NCBI GenBank assembly: GCA_900542615.1
Contig: UQOG01000044.1
Coordinates: 1-13,767, forward strand
From: an uncultured Eubacteriales bacterium
GTDB lineage: Bacteria > Bacillota > Clostridia > Christensenellales > CAG-138
Reading direction: 5' to 3'
DNA: 13,767 nucleotides
Below are positions 6,338 to 12,784 of this stretch, piece by piece (the stretch's first letter is position 1; each line of letters begins with the position of its first letter). Under the pieces are notes generated by a model. The model did no database searches and had not been told where the DNA came from. It saw only the letters and a list, made by a program, of their open reading frames with translations. The position numbers and the translations under genes are program-made.

Positions 6338-8140
6338 ATGGGCAACGGATATATGGGAACTATCCTGCGGATAAACCTGGCCAAGGGCACCATCATCAAG
6401 GAGCCTTTGAACCGGAAAAACGCAGAGGAATACGTGGGTGCGCGGGGGCTGGGCACCAAATATTACTGCGATGAGTGCGACCCCAATTGCGACCCCCTGG
6501 GCCCGGGCAACAAGCTGATCTTCATGACCGGCCCTCTCACGGGCACCTGCGCCACCTCCTCCGGCCGCTACAACGCCGTGGCCAAGGCGCCCCTCACCGG
6601 GACGATCGGCGCGGCCAACTCCGGCGGGCACTTTGGGCCCGAGCTCAAGTATGCCGGGTATGACGGCATCATCTTTGAGGATATCTCCGACCACCCGGTC
6701 TACCTGTACATCAACGACGACGCAGTGGAACTCCGGGACGCCTCCCACCTGTGGGGCAAGGACGTATACGAAACCACGGATACCCTCCTGGAGGAACTGG
6801 GCGATGAATTCCGTATCGCCTGCATCGCCCCCACCGGGGAAAATGGATGCCTTTTTGCCGGCATCATGAATGATAAACACAGGGCTGCCGGCCGCGGCGG
6901 CATCGGCGCGGTAATGGGCTCTAAAAAGCTCAAGGCCGTGGCCGTCCGGGGCACCGGCGCCATCACCGTATCCCGGCCGGATAGCTTCTTCCAGGCCTGC
7001 ATGGACGCCCGGGATAAGCTCAAGGCCCACCCCGTCACCGGCGCCGGCCTCTCGGCCTACGGCACCCAGATCCTAGTGAATATCGTCAACGCTTCCGGCG
7101 GGCTGCCCCTGTGCAATGGCCGGGATGGCGCGGTATTCGATCAGGCCGACGATATCTCCGGCGAGACCCTGGCGGCCAAATACCTCCTGCGGAACAAGGG
7201 CTGCTTCGGCTGCTCTATCGGCTGCGGACGGGCCGTAGAGATTAAGGAAGGCCCCTTCAAGTCAAAGGGCGAGGGTCCCGAGTATGAGGCGGGATGGTCC
7301 TTTGGGGCCGATTGCGGCATAAGCGATCTGGCCGCCGTATGCGATGCAAACTTCCTGTGCAACCAGTACGGCATCGACCCCATCACCATGGGCGCCACCG
7401 TGGCCTGCGCCATGGAGCTCTATGAAATGGGCGCCATCCCCGAAGCCGATATCGGCTTTCCTCTGCGCTTTGGCGATGCCGCCGCTATGGTGAAGGCCGT
7501 GGAGATGACCTGCAAGGGCGAGGGCTTCGGCAAGGTCCTGGGCCTGGGATCCTACCGTATGGCGGAAAAATACGGCCATCCGGAGCTTTCCATGTCCGTA
7601 AAGAAGCAGGAAATGCCCGCCTATGATGGCCGGGCCATCCAGGGCATCGGCCTGGAGTACGCCACCTCCAACCGGGGCGGCTGCCATGTTCGGGGTTACA
7701 TGATCTCCCCCGAGGTGCTGGGTTTGCCGGTAAAGATGGATCCCTTGGTCACCGAAGGGAAGGCCAGTATGCTCAAAACCTTTCAGGATCTTACCTCCCT
7801 GGTGGATGCCACCGGCATCTGCCTGTTTACTACCTTCGGCATCGGCCTGCCCGAGGTGGCCGCCCAGTACAGGGAGGCCGTGGGCAGCGATGAGAGCGAT
7901 GAGGAGATCCTGCTCAAGGGGGAGCGGATCTGGAATCTGGAAAAGCAGTTCAACATCGCTGCCGGCGTGGAAAAGGATGCGCTGCCCCCCCGCCTGCTCC
8001 GGGAGAAGCTGCCTAGCGGCCCGGCGGCGGGCAAGGTCAACGACCTGTATACCATGCTGGCTGAATACTATGCAGCCCGGGGCTGGACGGCCGAGGGCAT
8101 TCCTACCCCGGAAAAGCTAGAGCAGCTTCATTTAAAATAA
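6338..8140 (+). CDS. aor: Aldehyde ferredoxin oxidoreductase, tungsten-type catalytic subunit
   Basis: The 600-residue protein is a full-length member of the AOR family, which interconverts aldehydes and carboxylates at a tungsten (rarely molybdenum) bis-pterin. The N-terminal domain has GTILRINLAKGTI, ARGLGTKYY, GPLTGTCATSSGRYNAVAKAP and GANSGG-like pterin contacts (GAANSGGHFGPELKYAGYDG). The [4Fe-4S] ligands are Cys 289, 292 and 296 (CFGCSIGC) and Cys 495 (TGICLF), almost exactly where Pyrococcus AOR has them. Glu 315/317 (PEYEAGWSFG) and His 450 (CHVRGYM) are candidates for the active-site acid and histidine. GGAGG precedes ATG 6338. It follows the ferredoxin subunit by three bases and precedes moaD by 60. 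It is cytoplasmic. The aldehyde used and the direction in the cell cannot be read from sequence. Confidence 0.96.
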   Translation: MGNGYMGTILRINLAKGTIIKEPLNRKNAEEYVGARGLGTKYYCDECDPNCDPLGPGNKLIFMTGPLTGTCATSSGRYNAVAKAPLTGTIGAANSGGHFGPELKYAGYDGIIFEDISDHPVYLYINDDAVELRDASHLWGKDVYETTDTLLEELGDEFRIACIAPTGENGCLFAGIMNDKHRAAGRGGIGAVMGSKKLKAVAVRGTGAITVSRPDSFFQACMDARDKLKAHPVTGAGLSAYGTQILVNIVNASGGLPLCNGRDGAVFDQADDISGETLAAKYLLRNKGCFGCSIGCGRAVEIKEGPFKSKGEGPEYEAGWSFGADCGISDLAAVCDANFLCNQYGIDPITMGATVACAMELYEMGAIPEADIGFPLRFGDAAAMVKAVEMTCKGEGFGKVLGLGSYRMAEKYGHPELSMSVKKQEMPAYDGRAIQGIGLEYATSNRGGCHVRGYMISPEVLGLPVKMDPLVTEGKASMLKTFQDLTSLVDATGICLFTTFGIGLPEVAAQYREAVGSDESDEEILLKGERIWNLEKQFNIAAGVEKDALPPRLLREKLPSGPAAGKVNDLYTMLAEYYAARGWTAEGIPTPEKLEQLHLK

Positions 8141-8154
8141 TTGCGATAAGCGAG

Positions 8155-8187
8155 CTGCCCGGGCTGGGGCGCCCCTGGCCCGGGCAG
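8155..8187 (+). repeat. Strong intra-operon hairpin between aor and moaD-like gene
   Basis: CTGCCCGGGC (8155-8164) and GCCCGGGCAG (8178-8187) are perfect 10-bp arms, and the loop itself holds GGGG/CCCC (8166-8169 and 8172-8175). No T-run follows, so it is not a normal terminator. It ends at the ribosome site (AGGAAAGG) of the next gene. It may protect the upstream message or lower expression of the downstream genes. Confidence 0.55.
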
Positions 8188-8200
8188 GAAAGGCCTGTAT

Positions 8201-8482
8201 ATGACCGTTAAGTTTTTTGCCTATCTCCGGGAGCCCCAGTATGCCGGCTGCAAGGAACTGGCCTGCCCCGCAGAGGAGACGGTTTTCCGCCTGGGCGAGG
8301 CCCTCAGCCGCCGGTTTGGCCCGGCCTTCCGGGGTGAGTTCTTTTCCCCGGATGGGAAGTCGCTGGGAGATCGGGTCATCGTCATGGTCAATGGGCGGCG
8401 GATCGAGTTCCTCCAGGGGCTGGACACCCCCCTGACCGACCGGGACACCGTGCAGATCTTCCCGGTGGTGGCTGGGGGCTGA
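8201..8482 (+). CDS. MoaD/ThiS-like sulfur carrier protein
   Basis: A 93-residue ubiquitin-fold protein that begins MTVKFFAYLREPQYAGC and ends VQIFPVVAGG. The C-terminal Gly-Gly is exactly at the end, as needed for adenylation and thiocarboxylation. VNGRRIEFLQGLDTPLTDRDTVQIFP is the typical last third of MoaD. It supplies sulfur to the dithiolene of molybdopterin, normally as the small subunit of MPT synthase. It sits inside the AOR operon, 60 bases after aor and 52 before the NuoE-like gene, not beside a moaE, and none is present in this window. Its activating enzyme is probably the ThiF-like protein at 3885-4580. MoaD-like genes next to AOR genes are common in anaerobes and are usually taken as dedicated to tungstopterin. 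Confidence 0.9.
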   Translation: MTVKFFAYLREPQYAGCKELACPAEETVFRLGEALSRRFGPAFRGEFFSPDGKSLGDRVIVMVNGRRIEFLQGLDTPLTDRDTVQIFPVVAGG

Positions 8483-8534
8483 GCAGAGGGCCCGGCGGGC
8501 GGTATCACTACAGCAATAGTCAAAAGGAAAGGCG

Positions 8535-9017
8535 GTGAGGCCGGTGCAAGTGGATCTGCAGGCCATTACGGATATCCTGCATAGGTATCCTGCACAGCAG
8601 CGCTACAGCCTGGCTATGCTCCAGGATATGCAGCGCCATTTCAATTATATCCCCCGGGAGGGGATGGAGGCCCTGGCGAATTATCTGGGCTGCCCCATGT
8701 CCAGCCTGTACGCCATGGCCACCTTCTATAAGGCCCTGAGCCTCAAGCCCAAGGGACGGCACATCATCAAGCTCTGCGATGGCACGGCCTGCCATATCCG
8801 GGGCTCTGCCAATCTGTTGAGCGGCATAGAGCGCCTGCTGGGCATCCAAGCAGGGGAAACCTCGGCTGATGGGCAATTCTCCCTGGAGCTGGTCAATTGC
8901 CTGGGGTCCTGCGCCCTGGCCCCGGTCATGGTGGTGGACGACACCTACTACGGCAAGGTGACCATGGAGCGCCTGCCGGAGATCTTGGCGCAGTACAGAG
9001 AGGAGGGGCAGGCTTGA
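8535..9017 (+). CDS. NuoE-like [2Fe-2S] subunit (HydC/HymA-type)
   Basis: The 160-residue thioredoxin-fold protein matches the 24-kDa subunit of complex I and the small subunit of bifurcating hydrogenases. An N-terminal helical part (YSLAMLQDMQRHFNYIPREGMEAL) is followed by MSSLYAMATFY. The [2Fe-2S] ligands are then Cys 81 and 86 (CDGTAC) and Cys 122 and 126 (CLGSC). GTG 8535 is taken as the start, with AGGAAAGG just upstream; the GTG at 8544 is possible. Its stop overlaps the start of the NuoF-like gene, so the two are coupled. It would pass electrons to or from the flavin subunit. Confidence 0.93.
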   Translation: MRPVQVDLQAITDILHRYPAQQRYSLAMLQDMQRHFNYIPREGMEALANYLGCPMSSLYAMATFYKALSLKPKGRHIIKLCDGTACHIRGSANLLSGIERLLGIQAGETSADGQFSLELVNCLGSCALAPVMVVDDTYYGKVTMERLPEILAQYREEGQA

Positions 9018-10807
9018 ATAAGACGATCTTGGTCTGCTGCGGCACCGGCTGCCTGGCCAACGGCAGCAAAAGGGTAGCTGAGGCCTTTCGGCAGAGCCTG
9101 ATGGGCACGGACCACCAGGTAGAGTGCTGCGTAAAGGAGACGGGCTGCAACGGCTTCTGCGAGAACGGCCCCCTGGTTCAGATTCTTCCAGACGATATCA
9201 CCTATTACAAGGTCCGAGTGAAGGACGTGGAAGAGATCGTATCAAAGACCATCCTGGCCGGAGAGCCGATAGAGCGCCTTCTTTATAAAAACGACAGGGG
9301 GCAGCGGGTGCGCAGCCAGCAGGAGAACCCCTTCTACACCCCCCAGAAAAAGTTCGCTCTGCGGAATATCGGCAAGATCGAGCCATGCAGCGTAGAGGAC
9401 TACATGGCCCATGGTGGTTACCGCGCGCTGAAAAGGGCCCTGACCATGACGGGAGATGAGATCGTCCAGGAGGTGGAAGCTTCTGGCCTTCGGGGCCGGG
9501 GCGGGGCGGGTTTCCCCACGGGGCGCAAGTGGCGCTCGGCCCTGGAGCTGGACCGCTTCCCGAAATACGTGGCCTGCAATGGGGACGAGGGCGACCCTGG
9601 TGCCTTTATGGACCGCTCCATCCTGGAGGGGGATCCCCACAGCGTTCTGGAGGGCATGGCTATCTGCGCCCTGGCCATCGGGGCGGAGGAAGGCTTCCTC
9701 TATATCCGGGATGAATATGGCTTGGCGGTCCATAACGTACAGGCGGCCATCGCCCAGGCAGAGGCCCAGGGCATTCTGGGCGAGCACATCATGGGCTCGG
9801 ATCGCCGGCTCAAGCTCAGCGTGGTCCGTGGGGGCGGCGCCTTTGTTTGCGGGGAATCCACCGCTCTGATGGCCTCCATCGAGGGCCGGGTGGGCGAGCC
9901 CCGGGCTAAGTACATCCGCTCCGTCCAGCGGGGCCTTTGGGATTGTCCCACGGTTCTTAATAATGTAGAGACCTTAGCCAATATACCCGTCATCCTGGAG
10001 CATGGCGGGGCGGCCTTTGCCGCTACCGGCACCGAAACCTCCCGGGGCACCAAGGTCTTCGCCCTGGTGGGCAAGGTCAAGCGCACGGGCCTGGTGGAGG
10101 TGCCTATGGGCGCCACCCTCCGCCATCTGATCTACGATATCGGCGGCGGCGTCAAGGGGGATCGTCCCTTCAAGGCCGTGCAGACCGGCGGCCCCTCCGG
10201 CGGCTGTATTCCGGCGGATATGCTGGATCTTCCCGTGGATTTCGATACCCTGACGGCTCGAGGCGCCATGATGGGCTCCGGCGGCATGATCGTCATGGAC
10301 GACCGTAGCTGCATGGTGGAGGTGGCGCGATATTACATCAAATTCCTCTCCGAGGAATCCTGCGGCAAGTGCACCCCCTGCCGGGAGGGCCTGCGGCATA
10401 TGCTGGCCATTCTGACCGATATTTGCGAGGGCCGGGGCCAGGAGAGCGACCTGGAGCTGCTGGAGCAGATCTGCGATACCCTGGAGGATGCCTCTCTCTG
10501 CGCCTTGGGCAAGTCCGCTCCCAACCCGGTGCGGACCACCATGAAGTACTTCCGGGAGGAATATGAGGCGCATATTAAGGAACACCGCTGCCCCGCCGGC
10601 GTATGCACGGCCCTGACCAGCTTCGTGATCGATCCTAACAAGTGCGTGGGCTGCGGCGCCTGTACCCGTGCCTGCCCCGCCGGCGTGATCTCCGGCGGCT
10701 TAAAGGAGCCCCATAGCATCGACAATAGCCGCTGCATCGTCTGCGGCAGCTGCCGGGAGGCCTGCCGGTTCGACGCAGTGGAGGCAAAAGGGAGGGCTGC
10801 GCTATGA
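9014..10807 (+). CDS. NuoF-like NAD(H)/FMN iron-sulfur subunit (HydB-type)
   Basis: The 597-residue protein has three parts. Residues 1-110 are a thioredoxin-like [2Fe-2S] domain with Cys 9, 13, 45 and 49. Residues about 120-500 are the FMN and NAD core: GLRGRGGAGFPTGRKW (158-173), CNGDEGDPGAFMDR, RGGGAFVCGESTALMASIEG, and the [4Fe-4S] ligands Cys 450, 453, 456 and 496. Residues 535-597 are a two-cluster ferredoxin domain with Cys 544/547/550/554 and 574/577/580/584. This layout is that of HydB from electron-bifurcating hydrogenases rather than of plain NuoF. TTG 9014 is the start: AGGAGG lies seven bases before it, and it overlaps the preceding stop. The next gene begins within the last four bases. 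It exchanges electrons with NAD(H) and probably with ferredoxin. Confidence 0.94.
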   Translation: MNKTILVCCGTGCLANGSKRVAEAFRQSLMGTDHQVECCVKETGCNGFCENGPLVQILPDDITYYKVRVKDVEEIVSKTILAGEPIERLLYKNDRGQRVRSQQENPFYTPQKKFALRNIGKIEPCSVEDYMAHGGYRALKRALTMTGDEIVQEVEASGLRGRGGAGFPTGRKWRSALELDRFPKYVACNGDEGDPGAFMDRSILEGDPHSVLEGMAICALAIGAEEGFLYIRDEYGLAVHNVQAAIAQAEAQGILGEHIMGSDRRLKLSVVRGGGAFVCGESTALMASIEGRVGEPRAKYIRSVQRGLWDCPTVLNNVETLANIPVILEHGGAAFAATGTETSRGTKVFALVGKVKRTGLVEVPMGATLRHLIYDIGGGVKGDRPFKAVQTGGPSGGCIPADMLDLPVDFDTLTARGAMMGSGGMIVMDDRSCMVEVARYYIKFLSEESCGKCTPCREGLRHMLAILTDICEGRGQESDLELLEQICDTLEDASLCALGKSAPNPVRTTMKYFREEYEAHIKEHRCPAGVCTALTSFVIDPNKCVGCGACTRACPAGVISGGLKEPHSIDNSRCIVCGSCREACRFDAVEAKGRAAL

Positions 10808-11544
10808 ATATAACCATCAACGGCATGACTTGCGCCTGCGAAAAGGGCGAATTTCTCCTCGCCGTTGCCCGGCGCAACGGTATCCAGATCCCTACCCTCT
10901 GCCACCATCCTGCCCTGGCCGGCCAAGGCTGCTGCCGGGTCTGCCTGGCGGAGGTGGACGAGGGGCGCGGCCCGAAGATCGTAGTCTCCTGCGTCTATCC
11001 CATCCAAAGGGAGTGCCGGGTGGAAACCGAAAGCGAGCGGGTTTGCAAGGATCGGGGCATGGTGCTGGCCCTATTACGCAAGCGGGCTCCGGACAGCCAG
11101 CGGATCGCCGCGCTGTGCAGGATCTATAAGGCCCCCGAGCTTCCCCGTCTCTCAGCGGCGGATGCGGGCAAATGCATCCTGTGCGGCCTGTGCGTACGGG
11201 CCTGCACCGAACTGAGCGTGGGGGCTATCTCCACGGTCAATCGCGGCGTGCTCAAGGAGATCGCTACCCCCTACCACGAGGCAAGTCCCGTGTGCGTGGG
11301 CTGCGGCGCCTGCGCCAGCGTTTGCCCCACCCAGGCTATCCCCATCGCCGAAACGTCCGATACTAGGGTCATCTGGGATAAAACCTTCCAGCTAGTCCAT
11401 TGCGCCCAATGCGGAAGCGTGATCGGCACCCGGGAGGAATTGGAAATGGCGGCAAAGCGGTCCGGCCAAGAGCTGGAGGCCCTCTGCGATCGTTGCCGCA
11501 AAGCCGCTACCGCTCAGATTCTGGCAAATGTCTATGGGAAGTAA
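10804..11544 (+). CDS. NuoG/HoxU-like iron-sulfur subunit, short form
   Basis: The 246-residue protein resembles the N-terminal part of NuoG or HoxU. It has a plant-type [2Fe-2S] domain (Cys 33, 44, 47, 63) and a two-cluster ferredoxin domain (Cys 124/127/130/134 and 164/167/170/174). The region between them aligns with the place of the His-Cys3 [4Fe-4S] cluster, but the ligands are gone (KRAPDSQRIAALC). After the ferredoxin domain comes a tail with CAQC (200-203) and CDRC (228-231), which could bind one more metal centre. The large molybdopterin-like part of NuoG is absent and there is no H-cluster domain. ATG 10804 overlaps the preceding stop (ATGA). It is the last gene of the operon and probably wires the flavin subunits to AOR. 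Confidence 0.9.
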   Translation: MNITINGMTCACEKGEFLLAVARRNGIQIPTLCHHPALAGQGCCRVCLAEVDEGRGPKIVVSCVYPIQRECRVETESERVCKDRGMVLALLRKRAPDSQRIAALCRIYKAPELPRLSAADAGKCILCGLCVRACTELSVGAISTVNRGVLKEIATPYHEASPVCVGCGACASVCPTQAIPIAETSDTRVIWDKTFQLVHCAQCGSVIGTREELEMAAKRSGQELEALCDRCRKAATAQILANVYGK

Positions 11545-11656
11545 GTCCCGCCCCACCCCAAAACGGATCATCTCAAAAGCAGCGTAACCGCTCTGGCGGG
11601 ATGGAATGCGGCCAACTTTTGAACCGGGGGTACAACGGAAAACTAATACGGAACAG

Positions 11657-11687
11657 CCAGGGAGGGTTGCATCACAACTCTCCCTGG
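11657..11687 (+). terminator. Putative terminator of the AOR operon
   Basis: CCAGGGAGGGTTG (11657-11669) pairs with CAACTCTCCCTGG (11675-11687) over 13 positions, with one G-U pair and a five-base loop. TATTGTTTACATT follows, a weak T-rich tail. It lies 113 bases after the last operon gene. Confidence 0.6.
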
Positions 11688-11815
11688 TATTGTTTACATT
11701 ACATAGCTTGGTTTTAGGATATCTCTTTAATGGAAAGATACTTCGTAAGTACCTCTCAGGACTCAGACGTGTATTAGCTAAAAAATAAAGTGTAGTCCAA
11801 AAACGAATAAAATCG

Positions 11816-11857
11816 AGCTTACCCCCTAGATTCACAATGTGGGCTAGGGGGTAAGCT
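11816..11857 (-). terminator. Perfect 14-bp stem-loop, possible minus-strand terminator
   Basis: AGCTTACCCCCTAG (11816-11829) and CTAGGGGGTAAGCT (11844-11857) are perfect arms with a 14-base loop that can itself form CAC/GTG pairs. On the minus strand the stem is followed by CGATTTTATTCGTTTTT, which fits a terminator. It directly precedes the recombinase fragment and could instead mark the end of an inserted element. Confidence 0.5.
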
Positions 11858-11861
11858 GTGT

Positions 11862-12038
11862 ATGGGAAAAGTGGGGGAAGAACGGCTGGAGAAACCCAAG
11901 GCATCCACTGCCAACGTGGGCATCTTCATTGAGAAAGCCAGCCGGTATACCGCCATTGACCGTCTGACGCCGGAATTGTTGAGGCTATTCATCCAGCGGC
12001 CCCGGCTGGATGCCAGACAGCGCCCTACCAGGCAATGA
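11862..12038 (+). pseudogene. C-terminal remnant of a large serine recombinase (DUF4368-type)
   Basis: A 58-codon frame contains ANVGIFIEKASRYTAIDRL followed by TPELLRLFIQR, which resembles the C-terminal domain of TnpX-like large serine recombinases that move clostridial integrative elements. The catalytic serine domain and everything before it are missing. After FIQR, at about 11997, similarity stops and the frame continues into out-of-frame sortase sequence to a TGA at 12036. It is therefore a fragment cut at both sides. There is no convincing ribosome site at ATG 11862. Confidence 0.6.
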
Positions 12039-12296
12039 AGGTATGAGTGTAATCCTGGGGCACAGAAATCGGAAGCATCTGCGCCCCCTCCAGGATGTAA
12101 AAATTGGGGATAGCGGTATCCCGCCGGCCGGGAATATGCTTATACGGTTTTTGAAATCGTGGTATATGAGGACTCGGCGGACTGGCGGTTGCCGACAGCA
12201 GATGGCAGTGTACTGGTATTGGTGACGTGCTATCCATTCCGTTATAGCGGCAACGCCCCGGGAAAATATATGGTAACGGCTATTATGACATATTGA
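11998..12296 (+). pseudogene. Sortase (class D-like) fragment with a frameshift
   Basis: The first part reads in one frame (11998 to about 12125) as GWMPDSALPGNEGMSVILGHRN then LRPLQDVKIGD, including the sortase His in GHRN. The second part (about 12126-12296) reads in the next frame as AYTVFEIVVYEDSADW, then VLVLVTCYPFRYSGNAPGKY, with the catalytic Cys in TCYPF and the Arg region after it. One missing base, or two extra, between about 12113 and 12134 would explain the shift. The N-terminal membrane anchor and the first strands are missing, and the left edge abuts the recombinase remnant. The TCYPF form suggests class D. Sortases attach proteins to the Gram-positive wall; this copy should be inactive. 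Confidence 0.72.
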
Positions 12297-12299
12297 AAA

Positions 12300-12324
12300 G
12301 CCGCCTTGAGTCTGTAAAGGCGGC
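12300..12324 (-). terminator. Terminator of the XRE regulator gene
   Basis: GCCGCCTT (12300-12307) and AAGGCGGC (12317-12324) are perfect 8-bp arms with a nine-base loop. On the minus strand the stem begins two bases after the XRE stop codon and is followed by TTTTC. It also lies just after the sortase stop on the plus strand. Confidence 0.75.
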
Positions 12325-12326
12325 GA

Positions 12327-12569
12327 TTAAATGATCTCTTGTTCTAAATTGTCAAACTCGGGCGTGGAGAAAAACTCTCCCAATGTAATCTCAAATCCAT
12401 CGCACAGCTTTTTAATTGTCACCGTACCGGGATTCTGGCTTTCTCCATTTAAAATGCTTTTGATGGTCGCCTGTGGCACAGCGGATATATTGCTTAGAGC
12501 GTTTGGTGTAATACCACGCTCTTTACATAGTTGAATGATACGATGTGCAATGGCTTCACGGGTGCTCAA
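12327..12569 (-). CDS. XRE/Cro-CI-type small DNA-binding repressor
   Basis: The 80-residue protein is almost only a five-helix Cro/CI domain. Residues about 6-62 read REAIAHRIIQLCKERGI, then TPNALSNISAVPQATIKSIL and NGESQNPGTVTIKKLCDGFEI, with the turn at about 22-43. TTG 12569 is the start, with GGAGG seven bases upstream. A terminator follows the stop at once, so it is a single-gene unit. It is divergent from the 51-codon gene at 12785, and three palindromes built from TTAGTGAT/ATCACTAA half-sites lie between them. The most likely role is autoregulation and control of that neighbour. It appears intact among broken genes and is AT-rich like its surroundings, consistent with acquisition with a mobile element. 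Confidence 0.9.
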   Translation of the reverse strand: MSTREAIAHRIIQLCKERGITPNALSNISAVPQATIKSILNGESQNPGTVTIKKLCDGFEITLGEFFSTPEFDNLEQEII

Positions 12570-12587
12570 CGTCTATCCTCCAAATAG

Positions 12588-12604
12588 TTTATCACTAGGA
12601 TAAA
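12588..12604. promoter_or_regulatory. Operator-like palindrome 1 (XRE)
   Basis: TTTATC (12588-12593) and GATAAA (12599-12604) flank ACTAG. The left half also contains the TATCACTA half-site shared with the other two sites. It lies 18 bases upstream of the XRE start codon. Confidence 0.5.
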
Positions 12605-12622
12605 TTATTTGGAGTTTTCATC

Positions 12623-12640
12623 TTAGTGATTCTTCACTAA
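12623..12640. promoter_or_regulatory. Operator-like palindrome 2 (XRE)
   Basis: TTAGTGA (12623-12629) and TCACTAA (12634-12640) are perfect 7-bp arms with a four-base spacer. The site abuts the likely minus-strand -10 box (TATAAT, 12640-12645), so a bound protein would block XRE transcription. Confidence 0.65.
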
Positions 12641-12645
12641 TTATA
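12640..12645 (-). promoter_or_regulatory. Putative -10 box of the XRE gene
   Basis: On the minus strand these bases read TATAAT, a full consensus match, about 70 bases ahead of the TTG start. A clear -35 is not visible at 16-18 bases further up, so the promoter may need help or be weak. Confidence 0.45.
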
Positions 12646-12667
12646 AAAGGCGTGTTAAAATTAGAAT

Positions 12668-12686
12668 TAAGTGATTTATCACTAAA
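12668..12686. promoter_or_regulatory. Operator-like palindrome 3 (XRE)
   Basis: TTAAGTGATTTATCACTAA contains the perfect dyad AGTGAT-TT-ATCACT (12670-12683). It shares half-sites with palindromes 1 and 2 and lies on the side of the divergent 51-codon gene. Confidence 0.65.
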
Positions 12687-12784
12687 TTCTGACAAGAACT
12701 CATTCTTTCAAAATACGAACAGGCATAAAATCTAACATATACTACTGCATATATAAAGGGAAGAGAGTGAGGAGACATATATCT

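Larger units (their letters stand above)
11545..11861. other. Non-coding stretch after the AOR operon
   Basis: No credible gene is seen in these 317 bases; short frames on both strands lack ribosome sites and known motifs. It contains the putative operon terminator (11657-11687) and a perfect 14-bp stem (11816-11857). The sequence turns AT-rich from about 11690, marking the switch from the metabolic operon to mobile-element remains. Confidence 0.6.

Noticed and set aside
5513..7030. Long open frame of 505 codons on the minus strand across the ferredoxin and AOR genes
   Set aside because: It is antisense to two genes with unmistakable cluster motifs and has no ribosome site or family features. 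GC-rich third positions produce such shadows.
8897..9013. ATG at 8897 as the start of the NuoF-like protein
   Set aside because: The extra 39 residues are out-of-frame NuoE sequence. TTG 9014 has AGGAGG at the right distance and overlaps the NuoE stop.
11392..11904. 170-codon minus-strand frame after the operon
   Set aside because: It overlaps the end of the NuoG-like gene and the terminator, and has no recognisable domain or ribosome site.
11998..12296. Programmed frameshift in the sortase gene
   Set aside because: No slippery heptamer or downstream structure is evident, and the gene also lacks its 5' half, so decay is simpler.
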